DNA of 15,456 nt. It comes from Holophagales bacterium UBA2201 (GTDB lineage Bacteria; Acidobacteriota; Thermoanaerobaculia; UBA2201). Under the pieces are notes generated by a model that was not told the origin of the DNA, did no database searches, and saw nothing but the letters and a program-made list of their open reading frames with translations. Location: NCBI GenBank assembly GCA_002327305.1, contig DCUZ01000064.1, forward strand, positions 1-15,456, read 5' to 3'. This document shows, one piece after another, positions 7,145-14,010 of this stretch; positions within the stretch are counted from its first letter, which is position 1; each line of letters opens with the position of its first letter. The position numbers and the translations under genes were made by a program.

Positions 7145-7426
7145 GCCGGGGGATACCAAGAGAAAAGCCTGCTTCTTCCTTTTGTCCCTTTTGCTTCTTG
7201 ATTCCGGGCTTTAGGTTACGCATGGATGAGAGCAACGGTAGGATTGCGGAGATCCACGAAGGGGAGTTCCATGTTCCAAGGGACCAGGCGGCATGAAAGA
7301 ACCTGGAAGTGACCCTAAACTGCTATTACAAAAGTATTACAAATGCTGATGATCAGGGGTGATCAAATCGTCAAGTGGGGTGAAGGACGTCCCATGGCTA
7401 ATTCTTTACAGGATAAGGAGATAAGA
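7145..7426. other. Intergenic stretch between the accessory module and the tRNA
   Basis: About 280 bases with no gene I can support. It contains a 24-codon frame starting at 7223 (MDESNGRIAEIHEGEFHVPR...) without recognisable family, and the paired TATTACAA motif at 7323-7344. This is where the right end of an inserted element would lie. Confidence 0.5.
7323..7344. repeat. Paired TATTACAA motif, right end of the protease module
   Basis: CTATTACAA, a short spacer, then TATTACAAA, in the same orientation as the motif at 3478-3499. It lies about 80 bases from the tRNA 3' end, as does its partner relative to the tRNA remnant at 3378-3420. It is suggestive of arm-type recombinase sites, not proven. 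Confidence 0.4.
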
Positions 7427-7500
7427 TGGGGCTGGGGGGAGTCGAACCCCCGACAAACGGATTAGGAATCCGTTGCTCTATCCTGCTGAGCTACAACCCC
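7427..7500 (-). tRNA. tRNA-Arg, anticodon CCT
   Basis: A complete cloverleaf on the minus strand: acceptor GGGGTTG/CAGCCCC with one G-T pair, D-arm GCTC/GAGC, anticodon stem ACGGA/TCCGT with loop TTCCTAA (anticodon CCT), T-arm GGGGG-TTCGACT-CCCCC, discriminator A. CCA is not encoded. Its 3' 43 bases are the intact counterpart of the two remnants at 1641 and 3378. It is a likely insertion target for the accessory modules to its left. Confidence 0.95.
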
Positions 7501-7513
7501 GTCGGAGGGCACC

Positions 7514-7542
7514 AGTGTAGCCGTTTGGGCGCCCGCTGTCAA
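7514..7542 (-). promoter_or_regulatory. Promoter of tRNA-Arg(CCT)
   Basis: Minus-strand -35 TTGACA (plus-strand 7537-7542), 17-bp spacer, -10 TACACT (7514-7519). The -35 is perfect, spacing is optimal, and the expected start lies a few bases before the mature tRNA 5' end at 7500. Confidence 0.8.
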
Positions 7543-7581
7543 TGACGCCCCGTCGCACGGTTCCATCGGCCCCGCCTGTGC

Positions 7582-7587
7582 TATCAT
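7582..7587 (+). promoter_or_regulatory. Possible extended -10 of the DRTGG operon
   Basis: TGTGCTATCAT, with a TATCAT -10 and an upstream TG. The leader to the ATG at 7626 would be about 30 bases. A weak -35 (TTCC) is the best available. The same word TGTGCTATC followed by CT occurs before the nuclease gene on the minus strand (13996-14006). Confidence 0.35.
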
Positions 7588-7625
7588 GGAGAGGGAAAAA
7601 GCGGGAAGAAGGGGGCGCATTCGCG

Positions 7626-8015
7626 ATGAACCTGATCAAGATCCGCCAGCTCCTGGAGGCCTCGGTCCTGTGCGGGGCCGAGTCCATCGACCAGGAGATC
7701 CAGTGCGGGGGCGGGGCCGACCTGATGAGCGACGTCCTCGCCCTCATGGAGCCCAACAGCATCCTCCTTTCGGGCCTCACCACCCTGCAGGTGGTTTACA
7801 CCGCCGAGATGTCGGGGGTGATGGCCATCTGTTTCGTCCGCGGCAAGCGGCCGCCGCCCGAGGCGATCGAGCTGGCGCGGGCCCGGGGCATCGTCCTCAT
7901 GGCCACCCGCCTGCCGATGTTCGAAAGCTGCGGCCGCCTTTACAAGGCCGGCCTCAAGGGCTCCTCCGAGGTGCCTCCGGGCACGGCGCGTCCCGGGAAG
8001 CGGCGCCATCCGTGA
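7626..8015 (+). CDS. DRTGG domain protein (first of two)
   Basis: A 129-residue protein that is a single DRTGG-type domain. Visible are the N-terminal KIRQLLEASVLCG, the core GGADLMSDVLA (29-39), and the closing LMATRLPMFESCGRLYKAGL. It is built like the protein at 8923, whose matching parts are YAGDMLSDVLA and ILSTPLGTYEAACRLYELGL. DRTGG domains are found beside CBS and PTA domains; their ligand is not established, though nucleotide sensing is often proposed. The start at 7626 fits the domain; its ribosome site is weak. Its TGA overlaps the GTG start of the next gene (GTGA). It is the first gene of a five-gene operon often found near [FeFe]-hydrogenase genes in anaerobes. Confidence 0.8.
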   Translation: MNLIKIRQLLEASVLCGAESIDQEIQCGGGADLMSDVLALMEPNSILLSGLTTLQVVYTAEMSGVMAICFVRGKRPPPEAIELARARGIVLMATRLPMFESCGRLYKAGLKGSSEVPPGTARPGKRRHP

Positions 8016-8926
8016 CGAACCTCTCCAAGGAGGCCACCAAGCTCCAGGAGCTGGCCTACGAGTTGAAAGTGGAGCAGGCCATGACGCCCGACCCCGTCAC
8101 GGTGGCCCCGCGCACGCCGATGACGCGCCTGCGCGAGTTGTTGCGTGACCGCCGCATCTCCGGCGCCCCGGTCCTCTCCCGGGGGAAATTGGTCGGCATC
8201 GTCACCATCGAAGACCTCATCAAGTGCCTCATGAAGGGGAGGACGGGGGTCGCGGTGGGATCGGTCATGAGCCAGGAGGTCCACACCCTCTGCGCCGACG
8301 ACCCCCTGGTCCACGCCGTGAGCCGGTTCCAGGAATTGGGCTTCGGCCGACTGCCGGTGGTGGACCGCGCCTCGGGGCGGCTGGTGGGGATCCTGACCAT
8401 GGGCGACATCCTGCGGTGCCTTCTGAAGCAGTTGGAGGTGGATTACCGGGAGGAGGAGATCCACCGATACCGCGCCAGCCACATTTTTGAGGACATCCTG
8501 GCCGACGACATCGCCGTCTCCTTCCGCTACCAGGTGGTCGGGGGCGACTTTCATCGGGCGGGTTCGTGTTCCAGCCGCCTGCGTACCAGCCTCCTGAGGC
8601 TGGGTCTTTCCCCGGAGGCGGTGCGGCGCGTGGCCATCGCCACCTACGAGGCGGAGATGAACCTGGTCATCTACACTCCCGGCGGCACGCTCGATGCCCG
8701 AGTGGGCAAGGAGCGGGTGGTGGTGCGCGTCCGCGACGGGGGGCCCGGCATTCCGGACATCGAGAAGGCGCTCACGCCGGGATTCTCCACGGCCCCCGAC
8801 TGGGTGCGGGCCATGGGGTTCGGCGCCGGGATGGGCCTGCCCAACATCAAGGAGCTGGCCGACGAGATGCGGTTGGATTCGAAAATCGGGGAATTCACCG
8901 ACCTGGAATTCGGAGTGTGCTTATGA
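8012..8926 (+). CDS. CBS-pair plus HATPase (RsbW-like) regulator
   Basis: The start is GTG at 8012, overlapping the upstream stop, giving 304 residues. Two CBS motifs fill residues about 18-140 (AMTPDPVTVAPRTPMTRL, then VMSQEVHTLCADDPLVHAV). The C-terminal ~140 residues form a GHKL ATPase with N-box EAEMN (213-217), G1 DGGPGI (242-247) and G2 GFGAGMGLPN (269-278), as in anti-sigma factor kinases such as RsbW/SpoIIAB. No dimerisation/phosphoacceptor (HisKA) domain is present, so it is not a classic sensor kinase. CBS pairs usually bind adenine nucleotides, so energy state may control the ATPase domain; this is inference. Its stop overlaps the next start (ATGA), indicating coupled translation. 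Confidence 0.88.
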   Translation: MTNLSKEATKLQELAYELKVEQAMTPDPVTVAPRTPMTRLRELLRDRRISGAPVLSRGKLVGIVTIEDLIKCLMKGRTGVAVGSVMSQEVHTLCADDPLVHAVSRFQELGFGRLPVVDRASGRLVGILTMGDILRCLLKQLEVDYREEEIHRYRASHIFEDILADDIAVSFRYQVVGGDFHRAGSCSSRLRTSLLRLGLSPEAVRRVAIATYEAEMNLVIYTPGGTLDARVGKERVVVRVRDGGPGIPDIEKALTPGFSTAPDWVRAMGFGAGMGLPNIKELADEMRLDSKIGEFTDLEFGVCL

Positions 8927-9261
8927 CGCTGGCCGACATTGTCAAGAAGTTGGACCTGGAGGTGCTGGCGGGGAACGGGTCGCTCGACCGCCCCGTGACC
9001 ATGGTGTACGCCGGGGACATGCTCTCCGACGTTCTCGCCCGGGCCCACCCCGGCGAACTGTGGATCACCATCCAGGTGCACCTCAACGTCATCCCGGTGG
9101 CGGTGATGAAGGAATTGGCCGGCATCCTCCTTCCCAACGGCCGCCGCCCCGACGCGGAGGTTCTGAAGAAGGCCGACGAGGAGAATATGCCCATCCTCTC
9201 CACCCCCCTGGGGACCTACGAGGCGGCCTGCCGGCTCTATGAATTGGGATTAAAGCCATAG
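8923..9261 (+). CDS. DRTGG domain protein (second of two)
   Basis: A 112-residue single-domain protein starting with ATG at 8923 that overlaps the previous stop by four bases (ATGA). Text: MTLADIVKKLDLEVLAGN, YAGDMLSDVLA (29-39), ILLPNGRRPDAEVLKKADEE, LGTYEAACRLYELGL. It shares the domain plan of the first protein in the operon, including the D-M/L-S-D-V-L-A core and the C-terminal R-L-Y, and may form a heteromer with it. No enzyme motif is visible. Co-translation with the CBS-ATPase and PHP genes argues for one regulatory complex. Confidence 0.85.
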   Translation: MTLADIVKKLDLEVLAGNGSLDRPVTMVYAGDMLSDVLARAHPGELWITIQVHLNVIPVAVMKELAGILLPNGRRPDAEVLKKADEENMPILSTPLGTYEAACRLYELGLKP

Positions 9262-9271
9262 GTTGTTCGGC

Positions 9272-9985
9272 ATGCGCGCCTTCCGCGCCGACCTCCACCT
9301 GCACACCTGCCTCTCCCCCTGCGCCGAGCTGGACAACTCCCCCCGGGGGCTGGTGGGCGCCGCGCGGCGCGCGGGGCTGGACCTGATCGCCGTTACCGAC
9401 CACAACGCCTGCCTCAACGTCCCCGCCGTGCGCCGGGCGGCCGGCGGTCGCCCCGCCGTCCTGGGGGGGATGGAGGTGACGAGCCGCGAGGAGGTGCACC
9501 TCGTCGTCCTCCTCCCCGACGACGGCGCCCTTTTCGCCTTCCAGGAGACGGTGCACGCGCATCTGCCCGACGCCTCCGACGAGCGGGTCATCCGGGACCA
9601 GGTGGTGGCCGACGCCGACGATGGCGTGGTGGAGTTCTGCCGGAAACTGCTCTGGGGCGCCGTGGACCTTTCGCTCGAAGCGCTCGTGGACCGGGCCCAT
9701 GTCCTCGGCGGCCTGGCCGTGGCGGCCCACGCGGACCGGGAGGCGTTCGGCCTGATCGGCCAGTTGGGGTTCATCCCCCCGGGCCTGCCGCTGGACGCCC
9801 TCGAGGTGCGCGATCCATCGGCCTTCCGTCGCATGGGGACGACCCTCCCCCTCTACACCGCCTCCGACGCCCACCGACCGGAGGAGGTGGGGATGCGCCC
9901 GACCACCTTCACCCTCGAGGCCCCCACGCTGGAGGAGTTGCGCCTGGCCTTGCGCGGGGAGGGGGGGCGGGGGCTGACCTGGTGA
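9272..9985 (+). CDS. PHP domain phosphoesterase
   Basis: A 237-residue PHP-domain metal phosphoesterase, the superfamily of the RNase AM/YciV nuclease-phosphatases and histidinol phosphatase. All metal-binding motifs are present: ADLHLHT (H9, H11), TDHN (D43, H44), MEV (E68), HLV (H76), AAHAD (H153) and SDAH (D199, H201). It resembles the short PHP proteins found beside DRTGG and HATPase genes near hydrogenases. Substrate unknown; a nucleotide or nucleic acid is likely. The ATG at 9272 starts right before the first motif; an in-frame TTG at 9263, one base after the upstream stop, is an alternative. It is followed after 3 bases by the last operon gene. Confidence 0.85.
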   Translation: MRAFRADLHLHTCLSPCAELDNSPRGLVGAARRAGLDLIAVTDHNACLNVPAVRRAAGGRPAVLGGMEVTSREEVHLVVLLPDDGALFAFQETVHAHLPDASDERVIRDQVVADADDGVVEFCRKLLWGAVDLSLEALVDRAHVLGGLAVAAHADREAFGLIGQLGFIPPGLPLDALEVRDPSAFRRMGTTLPLYTASDAHRPEEVGMRPTTFTLEAPTLEELRLALRGEGGRGLTW

Positions 9986-9988
9986 AGT

Positions 9989-10411
9989 ATGGAAGACCTC
10001 TCCCTCCATATCCTCGATGTCGTTGAGAATTCCCTCCGGGCGGGGGCGAAGCGGGTGGAGGTGCGCCTCGTCCAGCACGCCGACGGCCGCCTGGCGCTGA
10101 CCATCCTCGACGACGGGCGGGGGATGGACGAGGAGGAGCGGGCCCGGGCGCTGAGCCCCTTTTACACCTCCAGGGGGGAGAAGCGGTTCGGCCTCGGCCT
10201 CCCCCTTCTGGCCCAGGCCGCCCAGGAGACCGGCGGGCGATTGACCCTGGAGAGCGCACCGGGAAAAGGGACGCGGGTGACGGCGGAGTTCGACGCCGAC
10301 CACATCGACATGAAGCCCCTGGGCGACCTCGGCCGGACCCTCCGGGTCCTCCAGGCCACCCATCCGGAGGTGGCGTTTACTCTGGAGATAGACGGAGAGG
10401 ACGGTCTGTAG
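9989..10411 (+). CDS. Stand-alone HATPase (GHKL) protein
   Basis: A 140-residue GHKL ATP-binding domain with no sensor or phosphoacceptor domain. The N-box is DVVENS (10-15), G1 is DDGRGM (41-46), and the ATP lid and G2 are SRGEKRFGLGLPLL (61-74). It closely resembles the short HATPase proteins that flank NuoE-like and [FeFe]-hydrogenase subunits. It begins 3 bases after the PHP gene and ends the operon; the next gene is convergent. Probably a protein kinase or ligand-responsive switch rather than half of a two-component pair, but this is not shown by sequence. Confidence 0.85.
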   Translation: MEDLSLHILDVVENSLRAGAKRVEVRLVQHADGRLALTILDDGRGMDEEERARALSPFYTSRGEKRFGLGLPLLAQAAQETGGRLTLESAPGKGTRVTAEFDADHIDMKPLGDLGRTLRVLQATHPEVAFTLEIDGEDGL

Positions 10412-10455
10412 TCGGGGGTCTCTGGTCCGGCGTCCGTTGTCCTTGGTCCCTGGTC
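10412..10455. repeat. GGTCC-type low-complexity intergenic repeat
   Basis: Reiterated words GGTCTCTGGTCC, CGTCCG, TTGTCC, TTGGTCCCTGGTC between the two convergent transcription units. Such degenerate repeated words are common in the intergenic DNA of some GC-rich phyla. No terminator hairpin was found. Confidence 0.5.
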
Positions 10456-10506
10456 AACAGCTTGCCGGGTGATCCGCTTGCATGGAGGCGGGGCCCGCGA
10501 TGGCGA

Positions 10507-11319
10507 TCAACCCGGCGAAGCGGCGGCGGACAGGCCGCAGGAGGCGGCGTCCCCCTTGCCGAAGACCCGGTCCAGCAGGAGGGTCTGCCCCTTCGGGCTG
10601 AGTCCGAGGGACGGAAGCACCCGGCGCACTTCACCGGCGTCGGCGTGGCGCCCCAGGTAGCCGTTGACCCGGGCCGCGGCCGTGGAGCGGGCGAAGGCGC
10701 GGGGATCGGGGTAGATGCGCTTGAACTCCTCCATCAACTCCCCCGACATCCGGAGGTAGTATTTTTGGTGGTAGTCCTCGGCCGCGGTGAAGGGGCCGGA
10801 GGGGAGGATCTCGGTGTGGACGGGGCCGGCGGTCTTGAGGGCCACCCGGTCGCGCGAGGCCTCGGCCGCCCGTTTTTGTTCATCGCCATGGTAAAAGACG
10901 GCGGCTCGGTACTGGCGCGAATAGGGGCGGGCGGACGGATCGTGGCTCGCCCAGAAGATCTCCAGTAATTCGACGTACGAGAGGACCTCCGGGTCGAACT
11001 CGACGCGCAGGGTCTCGGTATGGTCGCCGAGCGAGCGGTAGGTGGGGGCCGGTTTCGTCCCCCCCGCATAGCCCACGAGGGTGCGGACCACGCCGTTGAG
11101 ACTCCCGAACCGGGAGTCGGGTCCCCAGAATCAGCCGAGGGCGAAATCGGCGGTCGTCAGCGGGCCGTGGGGGCGGGCGTCGATGGGGGGGAGGAGGGGG
11201 GAGGCGGTTCCGGCGTTCGCGTTCATGGGTTCGGCTCCGGTCGAAAGGATGTCCAGGCCGCTTAGGAGGAGCGGTAGGGCGGCGGTCAAAACGAGGACGG
11301 AAAGCGCAAAGGGGCGCAT
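10507..11319 (-). CDS. msrA: Exported selenoprotein peptide-methionine sulfoxide reductase MsrA (Sec63)
   Basis: MsrA reduces methionine-S-sulfoxide. On the minus strand one frame runs from ATG at 11319 to the stop at 10507 with a single internal TGA at 11131-11133. Upstream it reads TTADFALG and downstream FWGPDSRFGSLNGVVRTLVGYAGGT. The TGA therefore stands exactly at the catalytic Cys of the family motif GCFWG, giving GUFWG (Sec63 of 270). Further MsrA motifs are TYRSLGDHTETLRVEFDP, FWASHDP, YRAAVFYH and FTAAEDYHQKYY. The sole Cys (261) lies near the C-terminus and can act as resolving residue. The N-terminus (MRPFALSVLVLTAALPLLLSG) is a signal sequence, so repair is probably extracytoplasmic. 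It lies 40 bases after the membrane protein gene, probably in one operon. A nonsense mutation is the alternative, but the intact flanking reading and the hairpin argue against it. Confidence 0.88.
11100..11118 (-). promoter_or_regulatory. Bacterial SECIS element of msrA
   Basis: 12 bases after the TGA codon, the mRNA forms a perfect 8-bp stem GACUCCCG/CGGGAGUC with apical loop GUU (or a 7-bp stem with GGUUC). The distance from UGA to the loop is about 20 nt. A short GC-rich stem with a G-U-containing apical loop directly downstream of UGA is what the elongation factor SelB recognises; E. coli fdhF has GGUC in its loop. It is part of the coding sequence (PDSRFGSLN). Confidence 0.8.
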
Positions 11320-11359
11320 CCGGTATGCAACCCGCCGGCCGCGGCCGCCATTCCCGGTG

Positions 11360-12601
11360 TCACCGAGAAGAGGGGGACGCGCCCTCCTCGGGCGCCTGTT
11401 CCGCGTAGGTCTGGGCCAGACGGGCGATGGGGACGGCATCGGCCTCCCCGCCGAGGCGTTCCTCCAGCGACTCAAGGGCGGCCCGGATCGCCCGGGCGTG
11501 GGCGCTGGGGATGACGGGCGGCTTCTGCAATTGCTCGTGAAGGAGGGCCCGGGCCAGGTCGCCCACGGTCAGGTCGGCCGGGTCGCGGGCGAATCCCAGC
11601 GCCAGGTCGCCGGTCTCCAGAACCAGCCCGCGCGCCTTGAGCTTGGCCACCACCGCCTCCAGCCGTTTGACCTCCAGATTGAAAAGGTCGGCCAGGTCCG
11701 CCACCGTGGCGGGGGGGAGTTTGGCCTTGAACCGGTGCATCATCAGCGTGACGATGGAAAGGCCCCAGAACAGCTCCCACCGCTCCAGGGGGACGGAGCG
11801 CTCCTCCAGTTCCGCCTTCAGGGCGCGGAAGTTCTGGAGGGTGTAGGCGGCGAGGACGCCGGCGAGGAGGGTCATCCAGAAGAGGTCGATCGAGATGACG
11901 AAAAGGAGGATGAGCCCCAGGGAGCCGGAGACCACGTTGGCCCCCTGGATGAGGGCGATGTAGGTGACGAAGCCGTACTTGACCAGGGCCAGAAGGAGCA
12001 TGGTGACGAGCCCGCCGAGGGCCGCCGGCAGGAGGCGGACCGAGACGGCGGGGACGCTCTTGAAGAGCATCATGAAGACGAGGAAGGTGAGGACCTTGGG
12101 CACGAGGTGCTCCAGGAGGCCGGTGGCGGCCCCGGCGCGGGCGAGGGTGAACTGGAGGGAGGCCAGGAGCCCCAGCGCGACGGGCCCCCAGAAGAGGACC
12201 ATGGTGAAGGAACCCAGCCGCTCGGCGAACCGCCGCCGCCGGCCGATGCCCCAGATGACGTTGAATATCCCCTCGATGGAGAGGAACACCTTGACCGCGA
12301 TGACGAAGCAGAAGATGAGGGCCAGCGTTCCGAGGGAACGGGCCTGGGCGAGGAACTCGTTGAAATAGGCGAACCAGGCCTCCTCCTGGTAGGGGAGGAC
12401 CTGGGCCACGACGGTCCGGATCTGCGCCTCGTAGTCGCGGTAGAAAAGGGAATAGACATGGACGAAGCTGGCGAGGAGGGGGATGAAGGCCACCAGCGAG
12501 AGGTAGGCGAGGAAGGCGCCCTTTTCGAAGAGGCGGTTCTCCTTGAACCCCCGGACGAACTCCCGGATGAAAAGGACCGTGTCGAACACCCGCACGATCA
12601 C
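11360..12601 (-). CDS. YihY/BrkB family inner-membrane protein with C-terminal extension
   Basis: The start is GTG at 12601, overlapping the stop of the upstream nuclease gene (GTGA), giving 413 residues; GTG at 12595 or 12589 are alternatives. Six hydrophobic segments are visible at about 28-50, 90-110, 131-153, 168-187, 191-217 and 227-254, with family text GAFLAYLSLVAFIPLL, IFNVIWG and SGSLGLILLFVISIDLFW, as in the YihY/BrkB family (formerly mistaken for RNase BN). Its role is unclear. The C-terminal ~140 residues (ATVADLADLFNLEVKRLEAVVAKLKARGLV) look like a winged-helix domain, a common extension in this family. It is followed at 40 bases by msrA; coupled translation with the nuclease is likely. 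Confidence 0.9.
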   Translation of the reverse strand: MIVRVFDTVLFIREFVRGFKENRLFEKGAFLAYLSLVAFIPLLASFVHVYSLFYRDYEAQIRTVVAQVLPYQEEAWFAYFNEFLAQARSLGTLALIFCFVIAVKVFLSIEGIFNVIWGIGRRRRFAERLGSFTMVLFWGPVALGLLASLQFTLARAGAATGLLEHLVPKVLTFLVFMMLFKSVPAVSVRLLPAALGGLVTMLLLALVKYGFVTYIALIQGANVVSGSLGLILLFVISIDLFWMTLLAGVLAAYTLQNFRALKAELEERSVPLERWELFWGLSIVTLMMHRFKAKLPPATVADLADLFNLEVKRLEAVVAKLKARGLVLETGDLALGFARDPADLTVGDLARALLHEQLQKPPVIPSAHARAIRAALESLEERLGGEADAVPIARLAQTYAEQAPEEGASPSSR

Positions 12602-13989
12602 AGGCGGACGATCTCCCCCATGCGGGGCGTCAGGCTGTCCCAGTCGAGGCGCTCCCGCAGGAGGGCCGCCAGGCCGGCGCGGGCGGGCTCCTCGCCGTGG
12701 ACCAGGAAGACGTCGGGCATCGCGGGCTGGGGCGTGGCCCATTCCAGCAGTTCCTCCCGGTCGGCGTGGGCCGAGAGCCCCGGGAGGACCGCCACCTCCG
12801 CCTTGACCGGGATCGCCTGCCCATGCACCTCCACCTGCGGCTCCCCGTCGAGGATGCGCCGCCCTTTGGTCCCGCGAGCCTGGAAGCCGACGAAGAGGAG
12901 CGTGTGGCGGGAGTCGGGAAGTTTGAACTTGAGGTGGTGCTCGACGCGGCCGCCGTTGCACATCCCCGAAGCGGAGAGGATGACCGCGGGTTCCCGGAGG
13001 GTGTTGAGGGCCTTGCTCCCCTCCACGTTCCGGACGGGGTGGAAGTTGGGGAGGGCGAGGGGGTGGGGGGATTTTCGGGCGCGGGCGGCGAACGCGTCGT
13101 TGTACTCGGCCTGGAACTGCTTGTAGAAGTTGAGGGCGTCGAGGGCCATGGGGGAGTCGATATAGACGGGGAGGCTCCTGGGCAGGCGGCCGGCCTCGAA
13201 GAGGTCGGCCAGGATGACCAGCAGTTCCTGCGTCCGGTCCACGGCGAAGGCGGGGATGAGGACGGTGCCGCCCCGGTCCCCGGTCCGCTTGATCACCTCC
13301 TCCAGGAGGGCGTGGACGTCCTCCTTCGGGTGGAGGCGGTCGCCATAGGTGGACTCCAGGACGAGGAAATCGCACTCCGGCGCGGAGGCGGGCGGCTTGA
13401 GGATGGGGTGCGCGGGGCGCCCCAGGTCGCCGGAGAAGACCCAGGTGTGGTGCTTGCCCCCCTTGCGCTTGAGGCGCAGTTCAAGGAACGAGGACCCCAG
13501 GATGTGGCCCGCGTGGTGGAAGGTGAAGGTGAGGCCGGGGACGACCTCCCGCGGGACGTGGAAGGGGACCCTCTCCGCCTGCTTCAGCACCCTCCGGGCG
13601 TCCGATTCGGTGAACAGGGGAAGGGCCGGCTTGTAGGGGCTGTAACCCTTCTTGTCCGCGAACCGGGCCTCTTCCTCCTGGAGCTCCCCGGCGTCCGGAA
13701 GCATCAGTTGCAAAAGCGCCGCCGTCCCGGGGGTGCACCAGACGGGGCCGTCGAAACCCAGTTTGTGGAGGCGGGGCAGGTAGCCCGAGTGGTCGATGTG
13801 GGCGTGGGTGAGGATGACGCCGTGGATCTTCGACGGCGGGAAGGGGAACTCCTTCCAGTTCAGTTGCTTGGTCTCGCGGTCGCCCTGGAAGAGGCCGCAG
13901 TCGATGAGAATGTTCTTGTTCCAGACCCGCAGCAGATAGCGGCTCCCCGTGACGGTGCCGCACGCGCCCAGGAAATGGATTTCGTACAT
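12598..13989 (-). CDS. MBL-fold/beta-CASP RNA-processing metallo-hydrolase
   Basis: 463 residues with the metallo-beta-lactamase motif THAHIDHSGYLPRL (61-74; zinc ligands H62, H64, D66, H67), FHHAGHILGSSF (motif 3), SGDLGR (motif 4) and the beta-CASP and RMMBL signatures ESTYGDR, PAFAVDRTQELL, ASGMCNGGRVEHHLK, VLPGLSAHADREELLEW. This is the CPSF73/YSH1-like bacterial group thought to act as RNA endo- or exonuclease; exact substrate unknown. Length is typical. No Shine-Dalgarno sequence precedes the ATG, and the possible -10 (TATCCT, 13996-14001) would give an almost leaderless transcript. It is the first gene of a nuclease-YihY-msrA run. Family assignment is firm. Confidence 0.92.
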   Translation of the reverse strand: MYEIHFLGACGTVTGSRYLLRVWNKNILIDCGLFQGDRETKQLNWKEFPFPPSKIHGVILTHAHIDHSGYLPRLHKLGFDGPVWCTPGTAALLQLMLPDAGELQEEEARFADKKGYSPYKPALPLFTESDARRVLKQAERVPFHVPREVVPGLTFTFHHAGHILGSSFLELRLKRKGGKHHTWVFSGDLGRPAHPILKPPASAPECDFLVLESTYGDRLHPKEDVHALLEEVIKRTGDRGGTVLIPAFAVDRTQELLVILADLFEAGRLPRSLPVYIDSPMALDALNFYKQFQAEYNDAFAARARKSPHPLALPNFHPVRNVEGSKALNTLREPAVILSASGMCNGGRVEHHLKFKLPDSRHTLLFVGFQARGTKGRRILDGEPQVEVHGQAIPVKAEVAVLPGLSAHADREELLEWATPQPAMPDVFLVHGEEPARAGLAALLRERLDWDSLTPRMGEIVRL

Positions 13990-13995
13990 AAAGAT

Positions 13996-14006
13996 AGGAT
14001 AGCACA
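13996..14006 (-). promoter_or_regulatory. Possible extended -10 before the nuclease gene
   Basis: The minus strand reads TGTGCTATCCT, the same word as before the DRTGG operon except one base. Transcription would begin at or within a few bases of the ATG (13989). No good -35 is visible because the heptamer repeat tract starts there. Confidence 0.35.
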
Positions 14007-14010
14007 GCGG

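Noticed and set aside
7223..7297. 24-codon frame MDESNGRIAEIHEGEF...
   Set aside because: No ribosome site or recognisable family; too short to support as a gene.
9989..10411. Histidine kinase of a two-component system
   Set aside because: It has only the ATP-binding domain; no phosphoacceptor helix or response regulator gene is present.
10507..11475. msrA as a frameshifted or nonsense pseudogene
   Set aside because: Only one stop interrupts it, the stop is TGA, it sits on the catalytic Cys codon, and a hairpin follows; random decay would not be so placed.
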